From: UBA6109 sp035366835
GTDB taxonomy: Bacteria; Desulfobacterota; Syntrophia; Syntrophales; UBA6109
DNA length: 64,000 nt
NCBI GenBank assembly: GCA_035366835.1
Contig: DAOSIS010000005.1
Span: 71,895 to 135,894, forward strand
Direction: 5' to 3'
The notes under the pieces are model-generated. The model made no database searches. It saw nothing but the letters and a program-made list of their open reading frames with translations, and was not told the DNA's origin. Positions 17,314-27,439 of the stretch are shown here, one piece after another. The position numbers were made by a program, and so were the translations under genes. Within the stretch, counting starts at the first letter, position 1, and every line of letters starts with the position of its first letter.

Positions 17314-18753
17314 TTACCTGACCGTCACCTCGACGTTTCCCATGTTCCCGGTGCGATGATCGAGTCCGAGGACGATCGCCTTCGAATTCGGTTTCAGCGC
17401 GCTCGCCAGCTGGACGAAGGCATCCAGATCGGCGACGGGCCGGTTGTCGATCGCCAGGATGATGTCTCCCACCTCGAATCCGGCCTCTCCCAATGCCCCC
17501 GATGTCTCCAGGGACGTAATGACGGCGCCCTGTCTGTTTTCGAGGCCGTATTTCCTGGCCTCCGCGGGTGACACGGCGCGCACCTCCGCGCCGAGGCGGT
17601 CCTTGACTTCGGCGGCCATGGCCTTCGCCAGCAATTCGAGATTTTCGATCCTGATCGTCAATTCGAACTTCTTCCCTTCACGCAGGACGGCCACCTTGAC
17701 CTCCCGCCCGACCGGCGTCGCCGCCACGGCGTTCCGGAGCGCGGCGGAGTCGGAGACGTCCTTTCCCCCGTAGGCGGTCAGCACATCGCCCTTCCGGATC
17801 CCCGCCTTCTCGGCGGGCCCGCCCTTGACCACGTCGGCGACGTATACGCCCTTCGCGGATCCAGCACCGGCCGTCTTTGCAAGCTCCGGCGTCAGATCCT
17901 GGATGCTGACGCCCGCCCAGCCGCGGATCACCTTTCCGTGGGCGATCAGCGCTTTGGATATGTAGAGGGCCATGTTGCTGGGGATGGTGAAGCCGATCCC
18001 CTCGTAGCCGCCCGATTGGGAAATGATCACCGCGTTGACGCCGATCACTTCCCCGCGAAGGTTCAGGAGCGGGCCGCCGCTGTTGCCGGGATTGACGGCG
18101 GCATCGGTCTGCAGGAAATCCTGATAGCTGCCCGGATCCGAAATCCCGGCACGGTGCTTGGCGCTGATGATCCCCTGCGTGACGGTCTGGTTCAGCCCGC
18201 GCGGATGGCCGATCGCCACGACCCACTCACCCACCTCGGCCTTGTCCGAATCTCCGAAGGTCGCATAGGGCAGCGGTCCTTTTGCGGAAATCTTGAGGAC
18301 GGCCAGATCGGTCTTGGGGTCGGTTCCGACGACTTGGGCGGGATACCGCTCTCCGCTCGAGAGCTGTATCTCGATCTTGGACGCACCGCCCGCCACGTGG
18401 TGGTTGGTCAGGATGTGCCCCTGGGTGTCGAGGATGATGCCGGTCCCGATGCCCTGCAGCTCACGTTTGAATTTCTTCGGCATCTGCGGGACGTTGAAGA
18501 AGCGCCGGAAGAAGGGGTCGTCCGCAAAGGGAAGGAAGGGATTGGCCACCTCCCGGCTCTCCGTCACGGCGATGTGGACGACGGACGGGATGGCCTGCTT
18601 GGCCACCTTGACGATGGCCGTACTCAAATCGACGCCCTTTACGGCTTCGGCCGCCGGAGCGGGGGACACGGCGAAGGACAGGGACAGGGCGACGAGCCAC
18701 AGCGTGCGCAGAAGCAACCGGGAGATGCGGCGGCAGTGCGGGGATATGGACAT
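17314..18753 (-). CDS. DegP/HtrA-type periplasmic serine protease
   Basis: 479 residues with an N-terminal signal peptide ending near SPAPAAEA. The trypsin-like domain holds the triad: His in LTNHHVAGG, Asp in KTDLAVLKI and Ser in NPGNSGGPLLN. Two PDZ domains follow (about 275-360 and 385-475, each with a G-D-V/I-I/L-x-A core). It degrades or refolds damaged envelope proteins. It is downstream of the porin gene on the same strand, a sensible quality-control partner, although a strong hairpin separates them. Confidence 0.94.
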   Translation of the reverse strand: MSISPHCRRISRLLLRTLWLVALSLSFAVSPAPAAEAVKGVDLSTAIVKVAKQAIPSVVHIAVTESREVANPFLPFADDPFFRRFFNVPQMPKKFKRELQGIGTGIILDTQGHILTNHHVAGGASKIEIQLSSGERYPAQVVGTDPKTDLAVLKISAKGPLPYATFGDSDKAEVGEWVVAIGHPRGLNQTVTQGIISAKHRAGISDPGSYQDFLQTDAAVNPGNSGGPLLNLRGEVIGVNAVIISQSGGYEGIGFTIPSNMALYISKALIAHGKVIRGWAGVSIQDLTPELAKTAGAGSAKGVYVADVVKGGPAEKAGIRKGDVLTAYGGKDVSDSAALRNAVAATPVGREVKVAVLREGKKFELTIRIENLELLAKAMAAEVKDRLGAEVRAVSPAEARKYGLENRQGAVITSLETSGALGEAGFEVGDIILAIDNRPVADLDAFVQLASALKPNSKAIVLGLDHRTGNMGNVEVTVR

Positions 18754-18832
18754 GATGACCTCCGATTTCGATCCATCGGCTTCCGAAGCCGGAATCAGGA
18801 AACGCCCCGGCCCCCGCCGATTTCATTGTTGC

Positions 18833-18860
18833 GGCGGGGTCTCTTTTCGGAGACCCCGCC
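18833..18860. terminator. strong hairpin between porin and protease genes
   Basis: GGCGGGGTCTC-TTTTCG-GAGACCCCGCC is a perfect 11-bp stem with a 6-base loop, about 60 bases past the porin stop. No run of T follows on either strand, so it may attenuate, protect mRNA ends or terminate with a factor. Confidence 0.6.
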
Positions 18861-18923
18861 GGGGGGGAGCAGCGACGGCCCCGGCGGACCGGGAACCGTC
18901 GCTGACAAAGGGGCGTAAGGATC

Positions 18924-20210
18924 CTAGAACTTCAGCTGAAAGCCGACTTGATACTTGTCATAATTGTTTCCTCCGGCGGCCGAGTCGAAGATCCGCTGTT
19001 CGAAGGCGATGAAGGGCATGAATTCCGGGGCCACGTCGTAGGAAAGGCCGGCGACGTAAGTCTTGTAGCCGAGGGAGCGATCGGTGTTGGGGTCGTAGAA
19101 ATAGTACTTTCCGAACAGCCTGAGCTTTTCCATCGTCGGGATCCGCAGGAACGCGTCCACCAGATATCCCTTGCGGTCATTCTCCTCGGTCGACGTCGCG
19201 GTGCCCTTCCCCCAGTAGTACTGGCCCATGACCGTGAAGTACCCGTGCTGGAGGGAAGCCTGGGCGATGTGGGCCCGGAAGTCCGGATAGTCCGTCACGA
19301 CGCCGGAACCGGGGGCAAAATTCGAATTGCTCTTCCCATAGGATCCCGTGTAGGCCAGCTGCAGTCCCTGCAGAACCGGCAGCGACGGGAAGGGGCGCAC
19401 ATAGACGAGCCCCGAAACGACCTTGTTGTGGTTGTTTTCCGTATTGGTGTAGCCGGGACCGTTGTAGACGCCGACAAAGTACCCGCCCCATTTCCCGGCG
19501 AACTGCCTGGACGCGTACTTCAGATAGCTCTCATCCATGGTCCCGCCGATGTGGCCCTGGATCGAAACGCCGAGGTCCGACGTCGACAGGATCCCCTGTC
19601 CGTCGAAGAAATTGGGACCCTGCGCGCGGTAGGGCCAGATGGCGGAATCATAGGAATCGGACGGCGTGGGAATCATGCCGAGCTGGGTGTTCGTGCCGAA
19701 GAAATTGAGGTTGGCATAGGCGTATTTCAGCCGCAGTTCCAGGCCGTTCCGATTGTCGTCCGGGTCGACGGACGTGAAGAGATCGGCGGTGACGTTCATC
19801 GCCAGCCACTCGTTCACATCCTTGGTCAGCGTGAGGTAGGCGCGGTTCAGGTTGAAGGCGTTCGTCGAACCCGCGTTGTCCGTCGTCCTGTTGTTCCACT
19901 CTCCGTAGATGGTCGTGCCGAACTTGAAACCCTTCAAGGCCGGCGGCAGCAACTCGCCCTTGCCGGCGGCCGCTTTCACCTCTTCCTTCACCTCTGTCTT
20001 CATCTCCTCGCGTTCCTTCTGCTTCGCGGCATTCAACTCCGTCAGCAGGGAATCCGCTTCCTGCTGGGTCAGAATGTTCTTGCTCTTCAGGAGATTGATC
20101 AGCCGCGACAGGTCCGACTCCGCAGACTCCAAGGGGCTGAAGCCGGCCATGACGAGCAGGAGACCTGCCGCCGCCGCAAGCGTGCGAAAAAAGTTCTTTC
20201 CCCGCAACAT
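18924..20210 (-). CDS. OprP/OprO-like outer-membrane porin
   Basis: 428 residues. A signal peptide (AAAAGLLLVMAGFSPLESA) is followed by a short coiled-coil (LLKSKNILTQQEADSLLTEL ... EREEMKTEVKEEVKAA) and then many alternating aromatic beta strands ending in KYQVGFQLKF, with terminal phenylalanine as required for outer-membrane assembly. The coiled coil plus 16-strand style barrel is typical of phosphate-selective-type and related deltaproteobacterial porins. The ATG at 20210 has GGAGGAAGAAG upstream. Substrate unknown. Confidence 0.86.
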   Translation of the reverse strand: MLRGKNFFRTLAAAAGLLLVMAGFSPLESAESDLSRLINLLKSKNILTQQEADSLLTELNAAKQKEREEMKTEVKEEVKAAAGKGELLPPALKGFKFGTTIYGEWNNRTTDNAGSTNAFNLNRAYLTLTKDVNEWLAMNVTADLFTSVDPDDNRNGLELRLKYAYANLNFFGTNTQLGMIPTPSDSYDSAIWPYRAQGPNFFDGQGILSTSDLGVSIQGHIGGTMDESYLKYASRQFAGKWGGYFVGVYNGPGYTNTENNHNKVVSGLVYVRPFPSLPVLQGLQLAYTGSYGKSNSNFAPGSGVVTDYPDFRAHIAQASLQHGYFTVMGQYYWGKGTATSTEENDRKGYLVDAFLRIPTMEKLRLFGKYYFYDPNTDRSLGYKTYVAGLSYDVAPEFMPFIAFEQRIFDSAAGGNNYDKYQVGFQLKF

Positions 20211-20552
20211 CTTCTTCCTCCTTTTTTCCGTCTCATTCCCGGATCGGGTTCCGACCGTCGTGAAACTTCTTCGGAAACGCCGATGCAATCGACGTTATTG
20301 AAAATGTAAGGTGCACGCCGCGTTTTATCAATGAGGTTTGAATGGAAGAGAAATGGTGAGGAAAGACTACCGGTCCGTCCCGAAAAAAACTGCGCAATGC
20401 CGGCCGCTCCCGGTGGGCACGTCCCCGGAGAAGCGGCGGCGCCGGGGCCCTCTTTCCGCGGACGTTGCAGCGCCCGCCATCGCTTCCCCGGTGCCCGGCC
20501 GCCGCCGCGCCCGCCTTCGCCGCAGATCTTCGGCAAAGCTTGCTTCCCCGCG

Positions 20553-20578
20553 GATCATAGGTGCGTCCCGCCAATAAT
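20553..20578 (+). promoter_or_regulatory. TGGTAG-N7-CTACCA-type element C
   Basis: GATCATAG-N6-CCCGCCAATAAT, the most diverged of the copies but with exactly the same spacing. A TTGATG -35 (20596-20601) starts 20 bases after CCAATA, and TACTTT lies 17 bases on (20619-20624). It faces the efflux operon; the remaining gap to 20736 shows no gene. Confidence 0.5.
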
Positions 20579-20735
20579 TCATAGATGTTCGCCCGTTGAT
20601 GCACACCCGGGGGTGACGTACTTTTAAAAGGGCTCCTGTCTTTTCTGCAGAGCCCGATGGAAAAGTCAGGCCGAAAAGCCCGGCAGAGACCGACATTCTC
20701 CGTGACGACGTCCGGATCGGAAGGGACTGCCCATT

Positions 20736-20850
20736 GAATCCGACAGCGAGCGCATTCCTCGCAGCTTGCTGCGGGGTAAGCGAGCGAATCATGTTTGAGA
20801 TCCCTTCCTTGGGGATCGAAGATTCTCCGGAGCCTGCTCCGGAGATCTTC
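20736..20850. repeat. dispersed ~100-bp repeat, copy 1
   Basis: About 90% identical by eye to the repeat at 38853, from GAATCCG to GATTCTCCGGAG. It contains a 9-bp stem with a TT loop (20757-20776). The reading frame of the efflux gene happens to stay open through it, so a start called at 20734 would wrongly include repeat sequence. Confidence 0.75.
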
Positions 20851-20880
20851 AATGGCGAATCGCCGAATCGATCTGCATCG

Positions 20881-22380
20881 TTGCGGCCGGTCTTCGCAGG
20901 GATGACCGCGGCGCTGGCCCTTCTCGGATGCGCCGCCGCAGGCCCCGATTTCCGGCCTCCCGACCCTCCTGCAGTCGGCGTCTACACACCGGCGCCGCTG
21001 CCGGCCGAGACAGCCGCTGCGGCGGTCGAAGGGGGAGCCGCGCAGCGATTCGTTCACGGACAGGACATCCCCGCGGAGTGGTGGGCCCTGTTTCGTTCTC
21101 CCTCCCTCGACGGGCTGATCCGCGAGGCCCTCGCCGGCAACCCGACGCTGGCGCTTGCGCAGGCCCGGATCCGTGAGGCCCGGGAGACGCGGCTCGCCCA
21201 ATTCGGGGCTCTCCTTCCGAGCGTGGATGCCGAGGTGTCGGCCTCGCGGCAGAAGATCTCGGGGGTCTCACTCGGACAGGCCGACGCCGATAGGGGCGCA
21301 TTCAGCCTTTTCAACGCATCGGTGAACGTCTCCTATTCCCTCGACCTTTTCGGCGGGACGCGGCGCCGCATCGAGGCGCTCGAAGCCGAGATCGAATACC
21401 GGCAGTTCCAGCTCGAAGGCATCCACATCACCCTCACCGCCAACGTGGTCACCACGGCGGTGAAAGAGGCGTCCCTGAGGTCGCAGATCCGCGCGACGAG
21501 GGAAATTCTCGCGGCGCAGGAAAAGCAACTCGAACTGGCCGAACAGCGCCTTCAACTCGGAGGGGCATCCCGTTCCGACGTCCTGGTCCAGCAGGCCCAG
21601 CTCGCGCTGACGCGGGCGGCCCTGCCGCCCCTCGAAAGGGACCTGGAGCAGACGCGACACCAGCTGGCCGTGCTGGTCGGCCGGTCGCCGGGCGAGGCCG
21701 CGCTGCCGGAATTCGAACTCGCTGAAATCCTCCTGCCCGGTCAGTTGCCGGTCAGCGTACCGTCCATCCTGGTGCGACAGCGCCCCGATATCAGGGCCGC
21801 GGAAGCGCTGCTCCACGCGGCGAACGCCGCGGTGGGCGCCGCGACGGCCGATCTCTATCCGCAGGTGACGCTGAGCGGCCGTTTCGGGACCGCCGCCGAA
21901 ACGGCCGGCGGCCTCTTCGACGGTTCCTCGGCGGTCTGGAGCCTCGGCGCCGGGCTGCTGCAGCCCCTTTTTCGCGGAGGAGCCCTGACGGCCCAGCGGC
22001 GCGCCGCCGTTGCCGTCTACGATCAGGCGGTCGCGCAGTATCGTGAGACCGTCCTGGAGGCCTTTCGGAACGTCGCCGATGTGCTTCGCGCCCTGGATGC
22101 GGATGCGCGGGAACTCGCGGCGCAGGCGGAGGCCGACCGGGCGGCGCAAGACGCCCTCGTCCTGACCCGCGCGCAATTCGAAATCGGCGCCGTGAGCTAT
22201 CTGTCGCTGCTCATCGCGCAGAGCCAACAGCAGGCGGCGCGGATCGGACTGGTCCGCGCGCAGGCGGCGCGTCTTGCCGATACGGCGGCGCTTTTCCAGG
22301 CCATGGGGGGCGGATGGTGGAACCGCCGTGAGACGAACGGGGCGGCGGTCGGAAAAGCCGCCCGGGAGCAGGGAAGATGA
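20881..22380 (+). CDS. outer-membrane efflux lipoprotein (NodT/OprM type)
   Basis: About 499 residues: the TolC-like channel of an RND system. Lipobox ALLGC gives an acylated N-terminus, and EWWALFRSPSLDGLIREAL is the family's conserved opening. Two OEP repeats follow, with QRPDIRAAEALL between them. The start is uncertain. ATG at 20902 gives a signal sequence lacking positive charge; TTG at 20881 adds MRPVFAG and looks more natural; an ATG at 20734 lies in a repeat. It overlaps the next gene by four bases (ATGA). Confidence 0.88.
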   Translation: MRPVFAGMTAALALLGCAAAGPDFRPPDPPAVGVYTPAPLPAETAAAAVEGGAAQRFVHGQDIPAEWWALFRSPSLDGLIREALAGNPTLALAQARIREARETRLAQFGALLPSVDAEVSASRQKISGVSLGQADADRGAFSLFNASVNVSYSLDLFGGTRRRIEALEAEIEYRQFQLEGIHITLTANVVTTAVKEASLRSQIRATREILAAQEKQLELAEQRLQLGGASRSDVLVQQAQLALTRAALPPLERDLEQTRHQLAVLVGRSPGEAALPEFELAEILLPGQLPVSVPSILVRQRPDIRAAEALLHAANAAVGAATADLYPQVTLSGRFGTAAETAGGLFDGSSAVWSLGAGLLQPLFRGGALTAQRRAAVAVYDQAVAQYRETVLEAFRNVADVLRALDADARELAAQAEADRAAQDALVLTRAQFEIGAVSYLSLLIAQSQQQAARIGLVRAQAARLADTAALFQAMGGGWWNRRETNGAAVGKAAREQGR

Positions 22381-23531
22381 CCTCGAAAAATCGCGGGAAG
22401 AAGATCCTGGGCATGATCGTCATGCTCGCCGTCGTGGGTCTCGTCTTCGGCGGAATCTTCGGCTACAAGGCATACCAGGCCCGGACCATCCGCCGATCCA
22501 TGGCTGCGATGAAACCGCCGCCGGTCACCGTTACGGCGCGCAAGGCCGAGGCGTTGGCCTGGCAGTCTGAACTCAAGGCCGTCGGCACGCTGCGGGCCGT
22601 AAGAGGGGTGGAGGTCACCAGCGAAAGCGAAGGCATCGTGACGCGCGTGCATTTCCGGCCGGGTGAAGAGGTCGCGGCGGGCCAGGCGCTGGTGCAGCTC
22701 AATGCGGACGACGACATCGCCCAGCTGCGCACCCTCGAGGCGGCGGCGGAGCTGGCGCAGGTTGTCTACGACCGGGATCGGAAGCAGGCCGACATCCAGG
22801 CCGTGAGCCAGGCGACGCTCGACGCCGATGCGGCGGATCTCAAGGGCAGAAAGGCGCAGGTCGCCCGGCAGGCCGCGATCGTGGAGAAGAAGAGCATCCG
22901 CGCCCCCTTTGCCGGACGGCTCGGCATCAGCAACGTCAATCCCGGGCAGTATGTCAATCCCGGCGACAGGATCGTCACGCTCCAATCTCTCGACGCCCTC
23001 TACGTCGATTTCTTCCTGCCGCAGCAGGAACTGGAGAAGATCTCCCCGGGGCTGGCGGTCTCCGTCGAAACCGATACCTACCCGGGGCGGACCTTCCGCG
23101 GCCGGATCAGCACGGTCAATCCGAAAGTCGATACGGAGACGCGCAACGTTCAGGTGGAGGCGACCGTCTCCAATCCACGGCATGCGCTCCTGCCGGGAAT
23201 GTTCGCGTCCGTCCGCGTCCGGATCGGGGCCGCAAAGGAATACCTGACGCTGCCCCAGACGGCCATCAGCTACAACTCATACGGCGCGACCGTCTACGTC
23301 GTCGAGGAACGCGGCAAAGGCTTGGACGGCCGGGCGATTCTGGCGGTCAAGCAGACCTTCGTCGAGGTGGGGCCCACGCGCGGCGATCAGGTCGCCGTGG
23401 TGAGCGGCATCGGGAAAGGCGACACGGTGGTGACCAGCGGACAGCTCAAGCTCAAGCCGGGCAGCGAAGTGATCGTCGACAACCGGGTCGAGCCTTCGAA
23501 CGACGCCGCCCCCAGACCGGCGGACCAGTAA
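22377..23531 (+). CDS. RND efflux periplasmic adaptor
   Basis: A 384-residue membrane-fusion protein anchored by one N-terminal segment (ILGMIVMLAVVGLVFGGIFG). It has the lipoyl-like halves (SEGIVTRVHFRPGEEVAAGQ and KKSIRAPFAGRLGISNVNPG), a helical hairpin between them and beta-barrel sequence RISTVNPKVDTETRNVQVEA. It joins the inner-membrane pump to the outer-membrane channel. Middle gene of the efflux operon, translationally coupled to the first. Confidence 0.94.
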   Translation: MTSKNRGKKILGMIVMLAVVGLVFGGIFGYKAYQARTIRRSMAAMKPPPVTVTARKAEALAWQSELKAVGTLRAVRGVEVTSESEGIVTRVHFRPGEEVAAGQALVQLNADDDIAQLRTLEAAAELAQVVYDRDRKQADIQAVSQATLDADAADLKGRKAQVARQAAIVEKKSIRAPFAGRLGISNVNPGQYVNPGDRIVTLQSLDALYVDFFLPQQELEKISPGLAVSVETDTYPGRTFRGRISTVNPKVDTETRNVQVEATVSNPRHALLPGMFASVRVRIGAAKEYLTLPQTAISYNSYGATVYVVEERGKGLDGRAILAVKQTFVEVGPTRGDQVAVVSGIGKGDTVVTSGQLKLKPGSEVIVDNRVEPSNDAAPRPADQ

Positions 23532-23547
23532 GGCGCAGGGAACTCCG

Positions 23548-26500
23548 ATGCATTTCACAGACCTCTTCATACGGCGTCCCGTTCTCGCCATCGTGATCAA
23601 CCTGTTCATCGTCGTCCTGGGGATCCGCTCCATCGAGCTCTTGGCCGTGCGCGAATTTCCCTTCACCCAGAATGCGGTGGTGACGGTGACCACCGTGTAC
23701 ACGGGCGCCGATCCGTCCGTCATCGCCGGCTTCATCACGACGCCGCTGGAGAATTCGATCGCCCAGGCCAACGGAATCGATTACCTCGTCTCCACCAGCA
23801 CGCAGAATTCGAGCGTCATTCAGGCGTTTCTCCGCCTGAACTACGATCCGAACAGCGCCCTCACGGAGATCAACACCAAGGTCAACGCCGTCCTGAACCA
23901 GCTTCCCCCGGATTCCCAGCAGCCCGTCATCACCGTCGCGATCGGTGAAACGATCATGTCGATGTATATCGGATTTTACAGCAAGGTCATGACGAGCAAC
24001 CGGATCACCGATTACCTGATCCGGTCGGTGCAGCCGAAGCTGCAGGCCATCGAAGGTGTCCAGACGGCGGAAGTCCTCGGGTCGCGCCGCTTCGCCCTGC
24101 GCGCCTGGCTGGATCCCGAGAGGATGTCGGCCCACGGCCTCACCGCCGCGGACGTGAGGGCGGCCCTCGCCGACAACGACTACATCTCCGCCATCGGGCG
24201 GACCCAGGGGCAGATGGTCACCGTGAACCTTCAGGCGGACACGACGCTCCACTCGGCCGACGAGTTCCGCGAACTCATCGTCAAGGCGAAGGACGGCGCC
24301 GCCGTCCGGCTGGGGGACGTGGCCAACGTCCTGCTCGGCGCCGAGGACTACGACATGGCGGTCTCCTTCGACGGGAACCGGGCCACCTACATCGGCATCC
24401 GGGTGGCGCCCAGCGCGAACCTCCTTACGGTGATCGACAGCGTGCGCAAGGCCTTCCCGCCGATCGAGGAGCAGCTGCCCGAGGGGTTGGAGGGGCGCAT
24501 CGTCTACGACGCGACGAAATACGTGAACAGCTCGATCCGGGAGGTGACGCGGACGCTGATCGAGGCGCTGGTCATCGTGACGCTGGTGATCTTTCTCTTC
24601 CTCGCCTCGCTCCGTTCGGTGGCGATCCCGACGATCGCCATGCCCCTGTCGCTGATCGGCGCCTTCTTCATCATGCTCGTCCTCGGGTACACGATCAACC
24701 TGTTGACGCTCCTCGCGCTCGTGCTCGCGATCGGTCTCGTGGTCGACGACGCGATCATCGTCGTGGAGAACACGCACCGCCATATGGAGGGAGGCCTGCC
24801 GCCGTCGCAGGCGGCGATCGAGGGCGCCCGCGAGCTGGCGCAGCCCATCATCGCCATCTCGGTGGTCCTGGTCGCCGTGTATGTCCCCATCGGCTTCATG
24901 GGCGGTCTGACGGGGGCCCTCTTCAAGGAATTCGCCTACACCCTTGCCGGCGCCGTCGCCGTGTCGGCGGTCGTCGCCCTGACGCTCTCTCCGATGATGT
25001 GCTCGCGCTTCCTGAAGGGCGCCCGCGAGGGCGTCCGGAACCGCTTCGAGATGTTTGTCAACGACCGGTTCGAACAGGTCCGCCAGCACTACGCGAAGAT
25101 GCTCCGCGCCGTGCTCGCCAATCTGCCGGCGGCGCTGGTCTTCGCCGGCATCATCCTCGCCAGCAACTATTTTCTCTTCGTCGGGGCGAAGAACGAGCTG
25201 GCGCCGCAGGAGGACCAGGGGGTCATCATCTCCCTGATCACGACGGCGCCCAACGCGACGCTGGAGCAGACGCAGCTCAACAGCCGGCAGGTCTTCGAAC
25301 TGTTCCGGAGCTACCCGGAGACGGGCCACGTCTTCCAGCTCGACGGCATCAACGGGCTCAACTCGGGCGTCGCGGGCATGGTCCTGAAACCCTGGGACGA
25401 GCGGGAGCGGACGACGATGGAACTGAACCCGGAAATCCAGATGCGGCTCGGCGGGATTGCCGGGGCGCAGGCCGTATCGTTTCTGCGGCCGCCCCTTCCC
25501 GGCTCCACCGGACTGCCCGTTCAGTTCCTGGTCTGCACGACGGAGGGTTTCGACCGTCTCAACGAGGTGTCGCAGGCCCTGCTGGACCGGGCCGTCAAGA
25601 GCGGCCTCTTCGCCTACGCCGACTGCGACCTGAAGATCGACCGCCCGCAGATGGTCCTGGAAATCGACCGCGAAAAGACGGCGCAGCTGGGCCTGACGCT
25701 CCGCGACGTCGGAGCCGCCCTGGCTTCCATGCTGGGCGGCGGCTACGTCAACTATTTCGACCTGGCCGGACGCTCCTACAAGGTGATCCCCCAGGTGATG
25801 CAGCGGCACCGGCTCAACGCTTCGCAACTGCCCGATTACACTTTCCGGACGGCCAGCGGGGCGTCGGTCCCCCTGTCCACGATCGTGCGCCTCAGGACGA
25901 CGGTGGTGCCGGAGGCCCTCAACCATTTCCAGCAGCTCAATGCCGCCAAGATCTCGGCTGTTCCGGCCCCCGGCGTGACCCTCGGCGAGGCCCTGGAGGG
26001 CCTTCGGGCCCTTTCGCGGGAGATCCTCCCGCAGGGCTACAACATCGACTATGCAGGCCAGTCCCGGCAGTTCGTCACCGAATCGCAGGCCCTGCTGGTC
26101 ACTTTCTTCTTCGCCCTCATCGTCATCTTCCTGACGCTCGCCGCGCTGTTCGAGAGTTTCCGCGACCCCTTCATCGTCCTCATCAGCGTGCCCATGTCCA
26201 TCTGCGGGGCCATGATCTTCATCAGCCTCGGCGTCGGCGGGTCCAGCCTCAATATCTATACGGACGTCGGGCTCGTCACCCTCATCGGCCTCATCAGCAA
26301 GCACGGCATCCTCATCGTCCGGTTCGCCAACGACCTGCAGGGGGAGGGAATCGCAAAGCAGGAGGCCATCGAAGCGGCCGCGAGCATCCGCCTGCGACCC
26401 ATCCTGATGACGACGGCGGCGATGGTCCTAGGGGTCCTGCCCCTGGTTACGGCCTCAGGGGCGGGTGCGGAGGGGCGTTACAACATGGGGCTCGTGATCA

Positions 26501-26625
26501 TGGCGGGGATCTCCATCGGAACGGTCTTCACCCTCTTCGTCGTGCCGGCCATGTATCAGCTGCTGGCTGCGGACCACGCGAAAAAGAGGGCAACCGCCGA
26601 ACAACGCCCCGGCCCTCAGGAATAG
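23548..26625 (+). CDS. RND multidrug efflux pump (HAE-1 family)
   Basis: 1,025 residues, full length for AcrB/MexB/MdtB-type proton-driven pumps, with twelve transmembrane segments and two large periplasmic loops. It begins FTDLFIRRPVLAIVINLFIV. The proton-relay aspartates are in GLVVDDAIIVVEN, and the second half ends with SIRLRPILMTTAAMVLGVLP. It likely exports hydrophobic toxins or dyes. It lies 16 bases after the adaptor gene. Its 3' end overlaps the convergent SDR gene by ten bases. Confidence 0.95.
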   Translation: MHFTDLFIRRPVLAIVINLFIVVLGIRSIELLAVREFPFTQNAVVTVTTVYTGADPSVIAGFITTPLENSIAQANGIDYLVSTSTQNSSVIQAFLRLNYDPNSALTEINTKVNAVLNQLPPDSQQPVITVAIGETIMSMYIGFYSKVMTSNRITDYLIRSVQPKLQAIEGVQTAEVLGSRRFALRAWLDPERMSAHGLTAADVRAALADNDYISAIGRTQGQMVTVNLQADTTLHSADEFRELIVKAKDGAAVRLGDVANVLLGAEDYDMAVSFDGNRATYIGIRVAPSANLLTVIDSVRKAFPPIEEQLPEGLEGRIVYDATKYVNSSIREVTRTLIEALVIVTLVIFLFLASLRSVAIPTIAMPLSLIGAFFIMLVLGYTINLLTLLALVLAIGLVVDDAIIVVENTHRHMEGGLPPSQAAIEGARELAQPIIAISVVLVAVYVPIGFMGGLTGALFKEFAYTLAGAVAVSAVVALTLSPMMCSRFLKGAREGVRNRFEMFVNDRFEQVRQHYAKMLRAVLANLPAALVFAGIILASNYFLFVGAKNELAPQEDQGVIISLITTAPNATLEQTQLNSRQVFELFRSYPETGHVFQLDGINGLNSGVAGMVLKPWDERERTTMELNPEIQMRLGGIAGAQAVSFLRPPLPGSTGLPVQFLVCTTEGFDRLNEVSQALLDRAVKSGLFAYADCDLKIDRPQMVLEIDREKTAQLGLTLRDVGAALASMLGGGYVNYFDLAGRSYKVIPQVMQRHRLNASQLPDYTFRTASGASVPLSTIVRLRTTVVPEALNHFQQLNAAKISAVPAPGVTLGEALEGLRALSREILPQGYNIDYAGQSRQFVTESQALLVTFFFALIVIFLTLAALFESFRDPFIVLISVPMSICGAMIFISLGVGGSSLNIYTDVGLVTLIGLISKHGILIVRFANDLQGEGIAKQEAIEAAASIRLRPILMTTAAMVLGVLPLVTASGAGAEGRYNMGLVIMAGISIGTVFTLFVVPAMYQLLAADHAKKRATAEQRPGPQE

Positions 26626-27311
26626 ACTTCGACCAGGGAGCCGGTCGGCTTTTTCCCTTCGGCAACGGCAAAGATCCTGCGCGCCAGATATCCGGGCTTC
26701 AGCAGGTCGGCAGGATCGATTTCGAGGCCGCTGTCCGCGACCAGCGTCGTGTCCACGGCGCCGGGCAGCACCGCGTAGACCTTCACGCCGGGGATCTCGA
26801 CCTCGTCGGCAATCGCCTTCGTCAGGCCGACGACGCCGAATTTCGACGCGCAATAGGCCGAAAACCCGGCCATCCCTTCGACGCCGAGGCCGGAGGAAAT
26901 GTTCACGATGACGCCCTTCCGCTGCCTGCTCATCACGGGAAGCACCTGCCGGAGGAGCAGAAAGGTCCCCTTGAGATTGGTGTCGAGAATCCTGTCCCAG
27001 TCGTCGTCCGTCGTTTTTCCGATCGGCTTGTAGACGGCGACCCCGGCGTTGTTGACGAGGACATCGATCCGGCCGAAATGCTTCAGGGCCCGATCGACGG
27101 CCCCCTGCACGTCTTTCGGCTTGCGGACGTCGGCGACGAGGCCCAGGACGTCTTCCGTCTTTCCGGCGGCCGCCAGGTCCTTCACGGTCTTCCCCACGTG
27201 TCCGCGGTGGCGGCAGAAGACGACGACCCGGTCGCCGTGCCGAAGAAACTCCTCCGCCGTGGCGTGGCCGATCCCCCGCGTGGAGCCCGTGATCACGACG
27301 ATGCGGTTCAT
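26616..27311 (-). CDS. short-chain dehydrogenase/reductase
   Basis: 231 residues of the classical SDR family. It has the cofactor motif TGSTRGIGHA, the NNAGVAV element, the catalytic serine in VNISSGLG and the YxxxK pair in YCASKFGVVGLTK. The absence of basic residues after the first beta strand gives no clear NAD/NADP preference. Substrate unknown. Convergent with the efflux pump gene, with overlapping 3' ends. Confidence 0.92.
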   Translation of the reverse strand: MNRIVVITGSTRGIGHATAEEFLRHGDRVVVFCRHRGHVGKTVKDLAAAGKTEDVLGLVADVRKPKDVQGAVDRALKHFGRIDVLVNNAGVAVYKPIGKTTDDDWDRILDTNLKGTFLLLRQVLPVMSRQRKGVIVNISSGLGVEGMAGFSAYCASKFGVVGLTKAIADEVEIPGVKVYAVLPGAVDTTLVADSGLEIDPADLLKPGYLARRIFAVAEGKKPTGSLVEVYS

Positions 27312-27439
27312 AGGCTGGTTCTCCTTTCATCGCTTCTGAAATGCGGTTCACTTATCTTCTTAGCGGATCGATCCCGCTTTGCCCATGGCAGATGATCCAC
27401 GGTTCATTGACAGGGCGCTCCCCCCACCGACGCGGCCTG

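Noticed and set aside
23452..26304. A 950-residue minus-strand frame opposite the RND pump
   Set aside because: Composition is that of an antisense frame in GC-rich DNA (rich in D, G, R, H) with no domains; the plus strand encodes a full RND pump.
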